Position numbers and translations under genes: made by a program
Assembly: GCA_017552985.1 (NCBI GenBank)
Contig: JAFZNO010000095.1
Coordinates: forward strand, 1 to 39,686
Length of the DNA stretch: 39,686 bases
Source of the DNA: Lachnospiraceae bacterium
GTDB taxonomy: Bacteria > Bacillota > Clostridia > Lachnospirales > Lachnospiraceae
Reading direction: 5' to 3'
Notes under the pieces: generated by a model
What the model was told of the DNA's origin: nothing
What the model saw: only the letters and a program-made list of their open reading frames with translations
Databases searched by the model: none
Part shown: piece by piece, positions 1 to 6,220 of the stretch
Position numbering within the stretch: the stretch's first letter is position 1
Layout: the number at the start of each line of letters is the position of its first letter

Positions 1-33
1 CACCCCGTTCTTTCTGATTTCATGTCTCTTATT

Positions 34-62
34 TTGGGCATTTTTGCGCACAAAAAGCCCAA
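34..62 (-). promoter_or_regulatory. Leader hairpin downstream of the left-edge promoter
   Basis: Read on the minus strand this is a long stem: TTGGGCTTTTTG, loop TGCG, then CAAAAA, one bulged T and GCCCAA. It lies about 25 nt after the -10 of the promoter at 86-114, so it sits near the 5' end of that transcript. It lacks a U tail, so it is not an intrinsic terminator; an mRNA-stabilising or regulatory 5' stem is a guess. Confidence 0.45.
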
Positions 63-85
63 TACACGACAATAGTGCGTTTATC

Positions 86-114
86 ATGATATCACAAGGG
101 AGATTTTAAGTCAA
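86..114 (-). promoter_or_regulatory. Sigma-A promoter reading off the left edge (probably rpoB)
   Basis: Minus strand TTGACT (109-114), 17-nt spacer, TATCAT (86-91). It follows the rplL terminator and points out of the window. In Firmicutes rpoB normally follows rplL, so this is inferred to be the rpoB promoter; the gene itself is not visible. Confidence 0.6.
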
Positions 115-139
115 GAACTTTTTTTGATTTGCAGAATTT

Positions 140-183
140 TTTGAATTTTTAGAATAGAACGGCCCCGCCACGTGAGCGGGGCC
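140..183 (-). terminator. Intrinsic terminator after rplL
   Basis: Perfect 8-bp stem GGCCCCGC/GCGGGGCC (161-168 and 176-183) with a 7-nt loop, 21 nt after the rplL stop codon. On the minus strand it is followed by a U-rich but interrupted tail, so some readthrough toward the downstream gene is possible. Confidence 0.75.
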
Positions 184-204
184 GGATTGTAATTTAGTTC
201 GAAA

Positions 205-576
205 TTACTTAAGGGTAACCTTAGCGCCAACTTCCTCAAGCTTCTTCTTGATCTCTTCAGCCTCTTCCTTGGTTGCGCCTTCCTTAACCATCTTAGGAGC
301 GCCGTCAACCAGATCCTTAGCTTCCTTCAGACCAAGGCCGGTGATCTCACGAACAACCTTGATAACCTTAACCTTCTCAGCGCCAACCTCGGTCAGCTCT
401 GCGTCGAACTCGGTCTTCTCCTCAACCTCTGCTGCAGGACCAGCTGCTGCTACTACAACGCCTGCTGCTGCGGATACGCCAAACTCCTCCTCGCAAGCCT
501 TTACAAGATCATTCAGTTCCAGAACGGTCATCTCTTTGATCGCATCGATCATTTCCTGAGCTGTTAACTTAGCCAT
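205..576 (-). CDS. rplL: 50S ribosomal protein L7/L12
   Basis: 123-residue acidic stalk protein of the large ribosomal subunit, which recruits translation factors. The N-terminal dimerisation helix ([16 protein letters not shown]), an Ala/Gly-rich hinge ([15 protein letters not shown], about residues 36-50) and the conserved C-terminal domain ([29 protein letters not shown], ending [13 protein letters not shown]) are all present and full length. An upstream in-frame ATG at 609 exists, but the start at 576 begins with the family MAKLT sequence and is preceded by GGAGG at good distance. It is the last gene of the rplJ-rplL unit, 88 nt after rplJ, and is followed by an intrinsic terminator. Confidence 0.98.
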   Translation of the reverse strand: MAKLTAQEMIDAIKEMTVLELNDLVKACEEEFGVSAAAGVVVAAAGPAAEVEEKTEFDAELTEVGAEKVKVIKVVREITGLGLKEAKDLVDGAPKMVKEGATKEEAEEIKKKLEEVGAKVTLK

Positions 577-618
577 TTTCATTTCCTCCATTTTCATTTT
601 ATCATTCATCAGTGTTAT

Positions 619-633
619 GCCGGACGGTCCGGC
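619..633 (-). other. Hairpin in the rplJ-rplL spacer
   Basis: GCCGG/CCGGC inverted repeat with a 5-nt loop in the 88-nt rplJ-rplL gap. It has no U tail, so it is not a terminator. A processing site or stability element that helps give L12 its higher dose over L10 is possible but inferred. Confidence 0.4.
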
Positions 634-664
634 TGTTTGGTTGTCTGCGAAAATTCCAGCGGAA

Positions 665-1171
665 TTATTCTGCAGCAGCTGCGCCAGCGCCGCCTTTTTC
701 GGCGATCTGATTCAAGACGCGAGCAAAATTGGTGATGGGGCTCTGCAAGCTGCCAAGCAACTTGGAGATAAGCACTTCCCTGGAAGGAATGCTTGCGATT
801 GCCTGCATACCCTTCGCATCGTAGAAGTTCCCTTCCACTACGCCAGCCTTGATCTCCAGCTTGTCAGCCTTCTTAGCGAACTCAGCAAGTACTCTCGCGG
901 GCGCGGTTGCGTCGGTGGTGGAGATTGCTGCTGCGCTGGGGCCTTCCAGATAAGGAGTCAGGGACTCGAAGTCAGTTCCCTTGAATGCACGAACCATCAT
1001 GGTGTTCTTGTAAACCTTGTAAACAATGCCTGCTTCACGCAGCTGCTTACGAAGCTCGGTATCCTGCTCAACGGTAAGTCCGCGGTAGTCAACCAGAACA
1101 ACAGACTGGGCATCCTTGATGTTTGCGGAAATCTCTTCCACAACGGGCTGCTTTAACTCAATCTTTGCCAT
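665..1171 (-). CDS. rplJ: 50S ribosomal protein L10
   Basis: 168-residue L10, the base of the ribosomal stalk that anchors L12 dimers. Typical features are the N-terminal RNA-binding domain ([49 protein letters not shown]) and an Ala/Gly-rich tail ([11 protein letters not shown]) after the L12-binding helix ([15 protein letters not shown]). The ATG at 1171 has GGAGGT 6 nt upstream. It is the first gene of rplJL, behind its own promoter (1358-1386) and an L10-type leader with an attenuator, so autoregulation by the L10-L12 complex is expected. Confidence 0.98.
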   Translation of the reverse strand: MAKIELKQPVVEEISANIKDAQSVVLVDYRGLTVEQDTELRKQLREAGIVYKVYKNTMMVRAFKGTDFESLTPYLEGPSAAAISTTDATAPARVLAEFAKKADKLEIKAGVVEGNFYDAKGMQAIASIPSREVLISKLLGSLQSPITNFARVLNQIAEKGGAGAAAAE

Positions 1172-1212
1172 TTTGTTACCTCCTTTTAGATTTTGTTGCC
1201 GAAAGGAGTATC

Positions 1213-1241
1213 AAAAAAACCTCCCTGCAAAGACAGGAAGG
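1213..1241 (-). terminator. Attenuator terminator in the rplJL leader
   Basis: On the minus strand CCTTCCTG, loop TCTTTG, CAGGGAGG followed directly by seven T residues, 42 nt before the rplJ start. Its position between the L10 leader core and rplJ is that of a regulated attenuator rather than a gene-end terminator. Confidence 0.8.
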
Positions 1242-1352
1242 CATGAAATCAAACTGATCACTCACTCTCCTCGGCAGGCGTTTTTGTGCTTATGCCTCCT
1301 TTCGCTCACGCGATTTCGGCACCTGCTGTCTTCGGCATGGTCTTAAAGACCT
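1242..1352 (-). promoter_or_regulatory. Ribosomal protein L10 leader
   Basis: The minus strand carries the sequence hallmarks of the Firmicutes L10 leader: CCGAAGACAGCAGGTGCC (complement of 1318-1335) and, farther downstream, CGCCTGCCGAGG (complement of 1269-1280), which can pair through CAGG(T/C)G..CGCCTG. The palindrome GGTCTTAAAGACC (1339-1351) opens the leader. The known role is to bind the L10(L12)n complex and steer formation of the attenuator at 1213-1241. Confidence 0.8.
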
Positions 1353-1357
1353 TTAGT

Positions 1358-1386
1358 AGAATATCATGTTACGTCGCTAACGTCAA
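1358..1386 (-). promoter_or_regulatory. Promoter of rplJL
   Basis: Minus strand TTGACG (1381-1386), 17-nt spacer, TATTCT (1358-1363). It sits between the rplA terminator and the L10 leader, giving rplJL transcription independent of rplKA. Confidence 0.7.
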
Positions 1387-1390
1387 GGGG

Positions 1391-1437
1391 TGAATTACAA
1401 AAAATCAAAAGAGAGCCCTCCAAAACGGAAGGCTCTC
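1391..1437 (-). terminator. Intrinsic terminator after rplA
   Basis: Minus strand GAGAGCCTTCC, loop GTTTT, GGAGGGCTCTC (1411-1437), followed by CTTTTGATTTTTT. It closes the rpmG-secE-nusG-rplK-rplA unit 18 nt after the rplA stop. Confidence 0.85.
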
Positions 1438-1455
1438 ATGATCTCTAATCATTCA

Positions 1456-2145
1456 TTAGAACTTTGCTACGCTAACCTTTACTCCAGGACCCATGGTACT
1501 GGTCAAGGTGATGCTTCTGAGGTACTGGCCCTTCAGTGCGCTGGGCTTAGCCTTTACAATCGCATCCATCAGTGCGTTGAAGTTCTCCTGAAGTGCTTCC
1601 TCGGTGAAGGATGCCTTACCAACGGGAACGTGCACGATGTTGGTCTTGTCAAGTCTGTACTCAATCTTACCAGCCTTGATGTCAGCGATTGCCTTAGCTA
1701 CGTCCATGGTTACGGTACCAGCCTTAGGGTTGGGCATGAGACCCTTAGGTCCCAGAACCTTACCAAGACGACCAACCACGCCCATCATGTCAGGGGTAGC
1801 AACTACAACGTCGAAGTCAAGCCATCCATCGTTCTGAATCTTGGGGATCAGCTCATCGCCGCCCACGTAATCAGCACCTGCAGCCTCTGCCTCGTTCACT
1901 TTGTCTCCCTTCGCGAAAACCAGTACCTTAACGGTCTTACCAGTTCCGTTCGGAAGTACAACAGCGCCACGGATCTGCTGCTCAGCGTGACGTCCGTCAC
2001 AACCGGTTCTGATGTGTACTTCGATCGTCTCATCAAATTTTGCAACTGCGGTCTTCTTTACCAGTGCAATTGCTTCATTGGGCTCGTAGAGGGTTGCGCG
2101 GTCAACTAACTTTGCAGCCTCTGCATATTTTTTACCATGCTTCAT
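1456..2145 (-). CDS. rplA: 50S ribosomal protein L1
   Basis: 229-residue L1, the mobile L1-stalk protein of the large subunit and a translational repressor of the L11-L1 mRNA. Full length, with family segments [30 protein letters not shown]-type N-terminal domain, the domain II signature [20 protein letters not shown] (about residues 125-144) and the C-terminal [17 protein letters not shown] at 2145 is preceded by GGAGGAAGAATA. It follows rplK by 57 nt in one operon, and a probable L1 operator lies upstream of rplK. Confidence 0.98.
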   Translation of the reverse strand: MKHGKKYAEAAKLVDRATLYEPNEAIALVKKTAVAKFDETIEVHIRTGCDGRHAEQQIRGAVVLPNGTGKTVKVLVFAKGDKVNEAEAAGADYVGGDELIPKIQNDGWLDFDVVVATPDMMGVVGRLGKVLGPKGLMPNPKAGTVTMDVAKAIADIKAGKIEYRLDKTNIVHVPVGKASFTEEALQENFNALMDAIVKAKPSALKGQYLRSITLTSTMGPGVKVSVAKF

Positions 2146-2202
2146 TATTCTTCCTCCATATAGGTTCTAACGACAACGTACGTTGTCTCCCAAAATTATC
2201 AG

Positions 2203-2628
2203 TTACTCTTCTACAACGATACCCATGCTGCGTGCAGTACCAGCGATCATGCTCATGGCTGCCTCGATGCTTGCCGCGTTCAGGTCAGGCATCTTCAGCT
2301 CAGCGATCTCTCTAACCTTTGCCTTGGAGATCGTAGCGACCTTGGTCTTGTTAGGAACGCCTGAACCGGACTTGATGTTGCAAGCCTTCTTCAGGAGAAC
2401 TGCTGCAGGGGGAGTCTTCGTAATAAAGCTGAAGCTTCTGTCTGCGTAAACGGTGATCACAACAGGGATGATCACATCACCCTTATCTGCTGTTCTTGCG
2501 TTGAACTGCTTGGTGAATTCAACGATGTTGACACCATGCTGACCCAGTGCGGGACCAACCGGGGGAGCTGGCGTTGCCTTGCCGGCAGGAATCTGTAACT
2601 TAATGTATCCTGTAACTTTTTTTGCCAT
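2203..2628 (-). CDS. rplK: 50S ribosomal protein L11
   Basis: 141-residue L11 of the GTPase-associated centre. The N-terminal proline-rich switch ([20 protein letters not shown], residues 11-30) and the C-terminal RNA-binding domain ([40 protein letters not shown]) are intact and the length is standard. ATG at 2628 has GGAGGTGCCAAC in front. The downstream gene is rplA; the 109-nt gap to nusG holds a probable L1-binding leader. Confidence 0.98.
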   Translation of the reverse strand: MAKKVTGYIKLQIPAGKATPAPPVGPALGQHGVNIVEFTKQFNARTADKGDVIIPVVITVYADRSFSFITKTPPAAVLLKKACNIKSGSGVPNKTKVATISKAKVREIAELKMPDLNAASIEAAMSMIAGTARSMGIVVEE

Positions 2629-2646
2629 GTTGGCACCTCCTATAAT

Positions 2647-2690
2647 GTGGTAACTCGGCGCAGTGTGCGGGGATCCGCTCCTGCTCCCAC
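2647..2690 (-). promoter_or_regulatory. Probable L1-binding leader of rplK-rplA
   Basis: Minus strand GTGGGAG (ending the 5' arm at 2690-2684) pairs through GTGG with CCAC of GTTACCAC (2647 side), with an inner GCGG-ATCC-CCGC hairpin. A GTGGGAG...TTACCAC arrangement with an asymmetric internal loop just before the rplK ribosome-binding site is the known form of L1 operators. Recognition is by eye; binding is inferred. Confidence 0.55.
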
Positions 2691-2737
2691 TCTATATTTC
2701 GCAGGGCATGCCCTGAAAAATATCATTGTTTTGTGAC

Positions 2738-3274
2738 TTAATCGATCTTCTTTACTTCCGCAAAGCTGATCTCTACGGGAGTCTCTCTTCCAAAGAGCTC
2801 CACGTTGATGGTTGCGGTCTGCTTGCCCATGTCGAGCCTCTGCACCACGCCAACCGTATCTTTCCAAACGCCCGCAATGATCGCGATGGTATCGCCCTCT
2901 GCGAAATCGATGGAAATGCCTGCCGCCTTGCCGCCTTCGGTCTGGATTCCAAGAGAACGGATCTCCAGGTCAGTCAGGGGAACGGGCTTGCTTCCCGGTC
3001 CTACAAAGCCAGTCACGCCGCGGGTATTGCGGACTACGTACCAGGTGTCGTCATTCATGTCCATGTTGAGAAGTACGTATCCGGGGAACATCTTCTTCTG
3101 AACGACGCTCTGCTTTCCGTTCTTAACCTCCACAACGTCCTGCAGGGGAACGCGAACCTCGAGGATCTGTTCAGCTAGGTGAGGATTGTTCTCGATCGTT
3201 TTCTCAATGTTGGCCTTGACCTTATTCTCATAGCCGGAATAGGTATGAACTACGTACCACTTTGCCTCTGCCAT
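2738..3274 (-). CDS. nusG: Transcription termination/antitermination factor NusG
   Basis: 178-residue NusG, the RNA polymerase-binding elongation factor. The NGN domain starts MAEAKWYVVHTYSGYENKVK, contains PGYVLLNMDMNDDTWYVVRN and GVTGFVG, and is followed by the KOW domain (about 125-178) with EGDTIAIIAGVWKDTVGVVQ. Length and order are standard. It lies between secE (34 nt upstream) and rplK, the usual bacterial arrangement. Confidence 0.98.
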   Translation of the reverse strand: MAEAKWYVVHTYSGYENKVKANIEKTIENNPHLAEQILEVRVPLQDVVEVKNGKQSVVQKKMFPGYVLLNMDMNDDTWYVVRNTRGVTGFVGPGSKPVPLTDLEIRSLGIQTEGGKAAGISIDFAEGDTIAIIAGVWKDTVGVVQRLDMGKQTATINVELFGRETPVEISFAEVKKID

Positions 3275-3308
3275 ATAATCAACCTCTCCTTATCGTATCT
3301 TTGCGACG

Positions 3309-3515
3309 TCAGGAAATGGACGTCAGGAAATTAACGCCAAACTTGAAACCATAATCAAGGATGGCAATGATAACTCCCAAAACAATCGAGATGATGGTGA
3401 CTACGACCGACTGCTTAATCGCGGACTTTCTGTCAGGCCAAGTAATCTTCTTATACTCAGACTTTAAACCCTTCCAAAAACTGGGCTTAGCCTGCTTCTC
3501 TGAAGAATCTCCCAT
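3309..3515 (-). CDS. secE: Preprotein translocase subunit SecE
   Basis: 68-residue single-span SecE of the SecYEG channel. It shows the family amphipathic helix FWKGLKSEYKKITWPDRKSA (conserved W-P) followed by one membrane segment SVVVTIISIVLGVIIAILDYG. Its size is typical of Gram-positive SecE, which has one rather than three spans. It lies between rpmG and nusG. Confidence 0.97.
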   Translation of the reverse strand: MGDSSEKQAKPSFWKGLKSEYKKITWPDRKSAIKQSVVVTIISIVLGVIIAILDYGFKFGVNFLTSIS

Positions 3516-3554
3516 AATAACCTCCTAACAAAGTGCTTCTTCGTCGTGCTATGA

Positions 3555-3704
3555 TTATTTGGTTTCCTTGTGAAGAGTGTGAGTCTTGCAGAATCTGCAG
3601 TACTTCTTGGTCTCCATTCTGTCAGGATGAGTCTTCTTATCCTTGGTAGTATTGTAGTTACGCTGTTTGCATTCGGTACATGCCAGAGTGATTTTTGTAC
3701 GCAT
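3555..3704 (-). CDS. rpmG: 50S ribosomal protein L33
   Basis: 49-residue L33 read directly from the minus strand: it begins [20 protein letters not shown] and ends [14 protein letters not shown]. It keeps the two CxxC pairs (CTEC, CRFC) that bind zinc, so it is the zinc-containing paralogue type. ATG at 3704 is preceded by GGAGGT. It is the first gene of the rpmG-secE-nusG-rplK-rplA unit, 39 nt before secE. Confidence 0.96.
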   Translation of the reverse strand: MRTKITLACTECKQRNYNTTKDKKTHPDRMETKKYCRFCKTHTLHKETK

Positions 3705-3780
3705 TTTTCTACCTCCACGTATCTTTGATCATACACATTTTTAGTCAAAAAAAAAGAGCTAAAATTCTTCTCGCTTGACT

Positions 3781-3810
3781 ACTATATCACGTACCGTGAC
3801 AATTCGTCAA
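3781..3810 (-). promoter_or_regulatory. Promoter of rpmG-secE-nusG-rplKA with an inverted repeat in its spacer
   Basis: Minus strand TTGACG (3805-3810), 18-nt spacer, TATAGT (3781-3786). The spacer holds a perfect 5-bp inverted repeat TCACG-TAC-CGTGA (3787-3799), positioned where a bound protein would block RNA polymerase. A near copy occurs at 36336-36350. Confidence 0.7.
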
Positions 3811-3863
3811 TCATTTTTTTAGCCCTTTTACTAAAATCTTTTTTCCTTAACGCTTCCTTGCCG

Positions 3864-4028
3864 CTAGAACTTTAACTTCTCTTCAATCTTCTTAATCTGT
3901 TTCTCGGCCTTCCTTATGATCTCCTCCGCATTGGCGGACTTGGCCATCTCCAGTACGTCCTCCCACTGTTCAAGTTCGTCCAGCAGCATTCCTTTATACT
4001 GTTCGTTTGTCATTCCCATTTCATCCAT
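3864..4028 (-). CDS. Small helical protein of unknown function (54 aa)
   Basis: 54-codon ORF from ATG 4028 to TAG 3864, starting MDEMGMTNEQYKGMLLDELE and ending AEKQIKKIEEKLKF. GGAGGG lies 8 nt upstream, and a near-consensus promoter (4053-4082) precedes it, which supports a real gene. The sequence is highly charged and predicted mostly helical, with no membrane segment and no Cys. I do not recognise a family. It sits between glf and rpmG with no clear terminator after it, so its transcript may run into the rpmG operon. Confidence 0.75.
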   Translation of the reverse strand: MDEMGMTNEQYKGMLLDELEQWEDVLEMAKSANAEEIIRKAEKQIKKIEEKLKF

Positions 4029-4052
4029 AACCAATGCCCTCCTTCTAAGGAC

Positions 4053-4082
4053 ATTATAGGCGTACTCCTTTCAAATCGTCAA
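4053..4082 (-). promoter_or_regulatory. Promoter of the 54-aa ORF
   Basis: Minus strand TTGACG (4077-4082), 18-nt spacer, perfect TATAAT (4053-4058), 25 nt before the ATG at 4028. Confidence 0.75.
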
Positions 4083-4097
4083 CCTTTATCAATTGAT

Positions 4098-5261
4098 TTA
4101 CTTGATTTTGGCCACGAGTTCCAAGGCAGAGGCAATGACTTTGTCCATGTCGTAATAGCGATACTGTCCAAGCCTTCCGCCGAACAGGACGCCCCGTTCA
4201 CGTTCCGCAAGCTTTTGGTAGCCGGCAAAGAGTTCATTGTTTCTGTCATCGTTGATCGGATAATAGGGTTCGTCGCCGCGCTTCCACTCCGCAGGGTACT
4301 CCCGCGTGATCACCGTGCCCTCCCCCTTGCCGAACTCAAAATGCTTGTGTTCGATGATCCTGGTATAAGGCACCTCGCGCTCCGTATAATTCACCACGGC
4401 ATTGCCTTGGAAGTTGTCACAGTCCGGAAGCTTCTCCTCCTCGAAGCGCAGGGAGCGGTACTGAAGCTCTCCAAGTTCATATCCAAAGTACTCGTCGATC
4501 ATGCCCGTGTACAGCACGTTGTCAAACGTATCCCCGCGGTCAGAGCTCTCCAACTCTCCGCTGCAGTTCACGCCGCCCCTTCCCGGCACCTTTGCTCCGG
4601 TCGCGGCAACAAATTCCTTGTAGCTCACGCCAAGCTTCACGGGCGTTCCCTCAAGCAGCTTTTCGACGATCGCCGTATAACCGCCCACGGGGATTCCCTG
4701 CCATCTGTCCGTAAAATAATTGTTGTCATACGTAAAGCGCACGGGAAGTCTTCTAATAATGAAGGCAGGAAGCTCCTTACAGTCCCTCCCCCACTGTTTC
4801 TCCGTATAGCCCTTCACGAGCTTTTCGTAAACGTCGCGCCCAACCAGCGACAGCGCCTGCTCCTCGAGGTTGCGCGGCTCCGTTATGCCGCACTGCGCCT
4901 TCTGCTTCTCAATGATCTCCTTCGCCTCCCCGGGCGTGCGGATCCCCCACATCTTACTGAAGGTATTCATGTTAAAGGGAAGATTGTAGAGCTCGTTCCC
5001 ATATACGGCGATGGGGGAATTCACGTAATGATTAAACTCCGCGAACTGATTCACGTAATCCCATATTTCCTTATTAGAAGTGTGAAATATGTGAGCGCCG
5101 TACTTATGTACCTGGATCCCCTGCCACTCCTCCGTATAAACGTTGCCGCCAAGATTCTTTCTTTTATCTATGCAAAGGCATTTCTTGCCTGCCTTTTTCA
5201 TCTCATGGGCAAATACCGCCCCAAACAGACCCGTCCCCACAATCAAGTAATCGTATCTCAA
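4098..5261 (-). CDS. glf: UDP-galactopyranose mutase
   Basis: FAD enzyme that converts UDP-galactopyranose to UDP-galactofuranose, the precursor of galactofuranose in surface polysaccharides. The N-terminal dinucleotide-binding motif is YDYLIVGTGLFGAVFAHEMK; NLGGNVYTE, YGAHIFHTSNKEIWDYV, PFNMNTFSKMWG and the C-terminal GRLGQYRYYDMDKVI are typical of Glf. TTG at 5261 is preferred as start: GAGG overlapping the upstream stop is 6 nt away, and the protein then begins M-RYDYLIVG as in relatives; a GTG at 5273 would add four residues without a ribosome-binding site. It overlaps the end of the XRE-like gene region, so the two are translationally coupled. No other polysaccharide genes are nearby. 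Confidence 0.93.
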   Translation of the reverse strand: MRYDYLIVGTGLFGAVFAHEMKKAGKKCLCIDKRKNLGGNVYTEEWQGIQVHKYGAHIFHTSNKEIWDYVNQFAEFNHYVNSPIAVYGNELYNLPFNMNTFSKMWGIRTPGEAKEIIEKQKAQCGITEPRNLEEQALSLVGRDVYEKLVKGYTEKQWGRDCKELPAFIIRRLPVRFTYDNNYFTDRWQGIPVGGYTAIVEKLLEGTPVKLGVSYKEFVAATGAKVPGRGGVNCSGELESSDRGDTFDNVLYTGMIDEYFGYELGELQYRSLRFEEEKLPDCDNFQGNAVVNYTEREVPYTRIIEHKHFEFGKGEGTVITREYPAEWKRGDEPYYPINDDRNNELFAGYQKLAERERGVLFGGRLGQYRYYDMDKVIASALELVAKIK

Positions 5262-5269
5262 GTTGCACC

Positions 5270-5632
5270 TCACTTATCCGTCGTCTTTGGTTTTTTCTTT
5301 ACTGCCTTGTACTTTTCAATCTGCGCGAAGTCATCCATGAGAGCCAGGATTTTTTCCTTTCCCTCCTCATTTAACTTCATATAGTTCTGCATCACCCTGT
5401 TCTCCAGCACCAGCGCGCTTAAGGACGCATCCTTTTCCAAATAGGAAAAGTCCACGGGATTTAAGCTCAGCTCCTCGCACATTTTCATTACCGTGCCGTA
5501 CGCCATGCCTTCCACGCCGCGGTCAAGCGCCGTCACGACCGTGCTGTAAGGAATCCCAAGTTCCAAAGCAAACGACCTGACGCTCTTGTGTTGTCGCAAG
5601 ATTTCTTTTCTGAGAATTTCTGCCTTTGTCAC
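5270..5632 (-). CDS. XRE-family helix-turn-helix regulator
   Basis: About 120 residues. The N-terminal half (AEILRKEILRQHKSVRSFAL, ELGIPYSTVVTALDRGVEGM, TVMKMCEELSLNP) reads as a Cro/CI-type helix-turn-helix; the C-terminal half (LNEEGKEKILALMDDFAQIE) resembles the tail of phage-type repressors. The GTG at 5632 is chosen because GGCGGTGG precedes it and the protein then starts MTKAEIL; an ATG at 5656 would add eight residues. Its stop carries the ribosome-binding site of glf, so both form one operon. The target is unknown; autoregulation is the simplest guess. Confidence 0.8.
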   Translation of the reverse strand: MTKAEILRKEILRQHKSVRSFALELGIPYSTVVTALDRGVEGMAYGTVMKMCEELSLNPVDFSYLEKDASLSALVLENRVMQNYMKLNEEGKEKILALMDDFAQIEKYKAVKKKPKTTDK

Positions 5633-5665
5633 GTAACCACCGCCTTCAAAAAACAATACGCGAAT

Positions 5666-5695
5666 AGCATATCACGTTCCCCGGCGTCACCACAA
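5666..5695 (-). promoter_or_regulatory. Candidate promoter of the XRE-glf unit
   Basis: Minus strand TTGTGG (5690-5695), 18-nt spacer, TATGCT (5666-5671), 34 nt before the GTG at 5632. Confidence 0.5.
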
Positions 5696-5730
5696 CCTTT
5701 TTTACGAAATTTCATCAAAAAATATACTGT

Positions 5731-6201
5731 TTATTGAATCCCACGTTCGCGGAATGCCAGAAGCGCCAAAACGATCCCATATGCAAACGCGACGTACGGC
5801 ACGAATGCCACGGGCTCGCGCAGGTTCCCGCGCTCGTTTACGTTTCGCCGGATCACCTGCACGGCCGCCAACGCCCCAAAGGCCGTTAGGGCAAGCATGA
5901 GATACTCCTCCATTCTCCCTCCAAAGGCAGCAAGCGCAACGACGGCACAAAAGAACGCATGACAATCCGCCAATCCATATGCTCTCGAGAACAAACCATA
6001 TTGCAGCAAACCAAAGAAGAACAACCCTCCAAAATACTCCCATGGCCGGTCCTGGCGAAGGCAGAAAGCTGCCAATCCTGCCCCCAGCGCGATCCACCAG
6101 AAAAAACGGTGAACCTGCTTCCATTTATGATCCTCCGCCGCAGCGCCCAAAAAGGCCACTCCGTGTATTATAAGAAAAATCCAAGATAATGCTTCCCTCA
6201 T
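5731..6201 (-). CDS. TadV/CpaA-like prepilin peptidase (A24 family)
   Basis: 156-residue hydrophobic protein with about six membrane segments. The first Asp motif (GAAAEDHKWKQV) and the second (SRAYGLADCHAF) match in position and spacing the two catalytic aspartates of A24 aspartic prepilin peptidases, and PVAFVPYVAFAYGIV matches their PFxPxLxxG segment. The second motif is GLAD rather than GxGD, and the usual following Lys/Arg is absent, so the site is divergent. It would cleave the Flp pilin and pseudopilins of this operon. ATG at 6201 has GGAAAG upstream; a longer reading frame to 6477 overlaps the preceding gene and is rejected. Last gene of the Tad operon, 19 nt after its neighbour. Confidence 0.75.
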   Translation of the reverse strand: MREALSWIFLIIHGVAFLGAAAEDHKWKQVHRFFWWIALGAGLAAFCLRQDRPWEYFGGLFFFGLLQYGLFSRAYGLADCHAFFCAVVALAAFGGRMEEYLMLALTAFGALAAVQVIRRNVNERGNLREPVAFVPYVAFAYGIVLALLAFRERGIQ

Positions 6202-6220
6202 GTCTTTTCTTTCCGTATCA

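Noticed and set aside
4215-5384. 389-codon plus-strand open frame opposite glf
   Set aside because: Antisense shadow; Arg/Leu/Val-rich composition, no start signals.
5702-6124. 140-codon minus-strand frame overlapping the prepilin peptidase
   Set aside because: Other frame of the same DNA; Trp/Arg-rich nonsense, while the 5731-6201 frame has membrane spans and the two Asp motifs.
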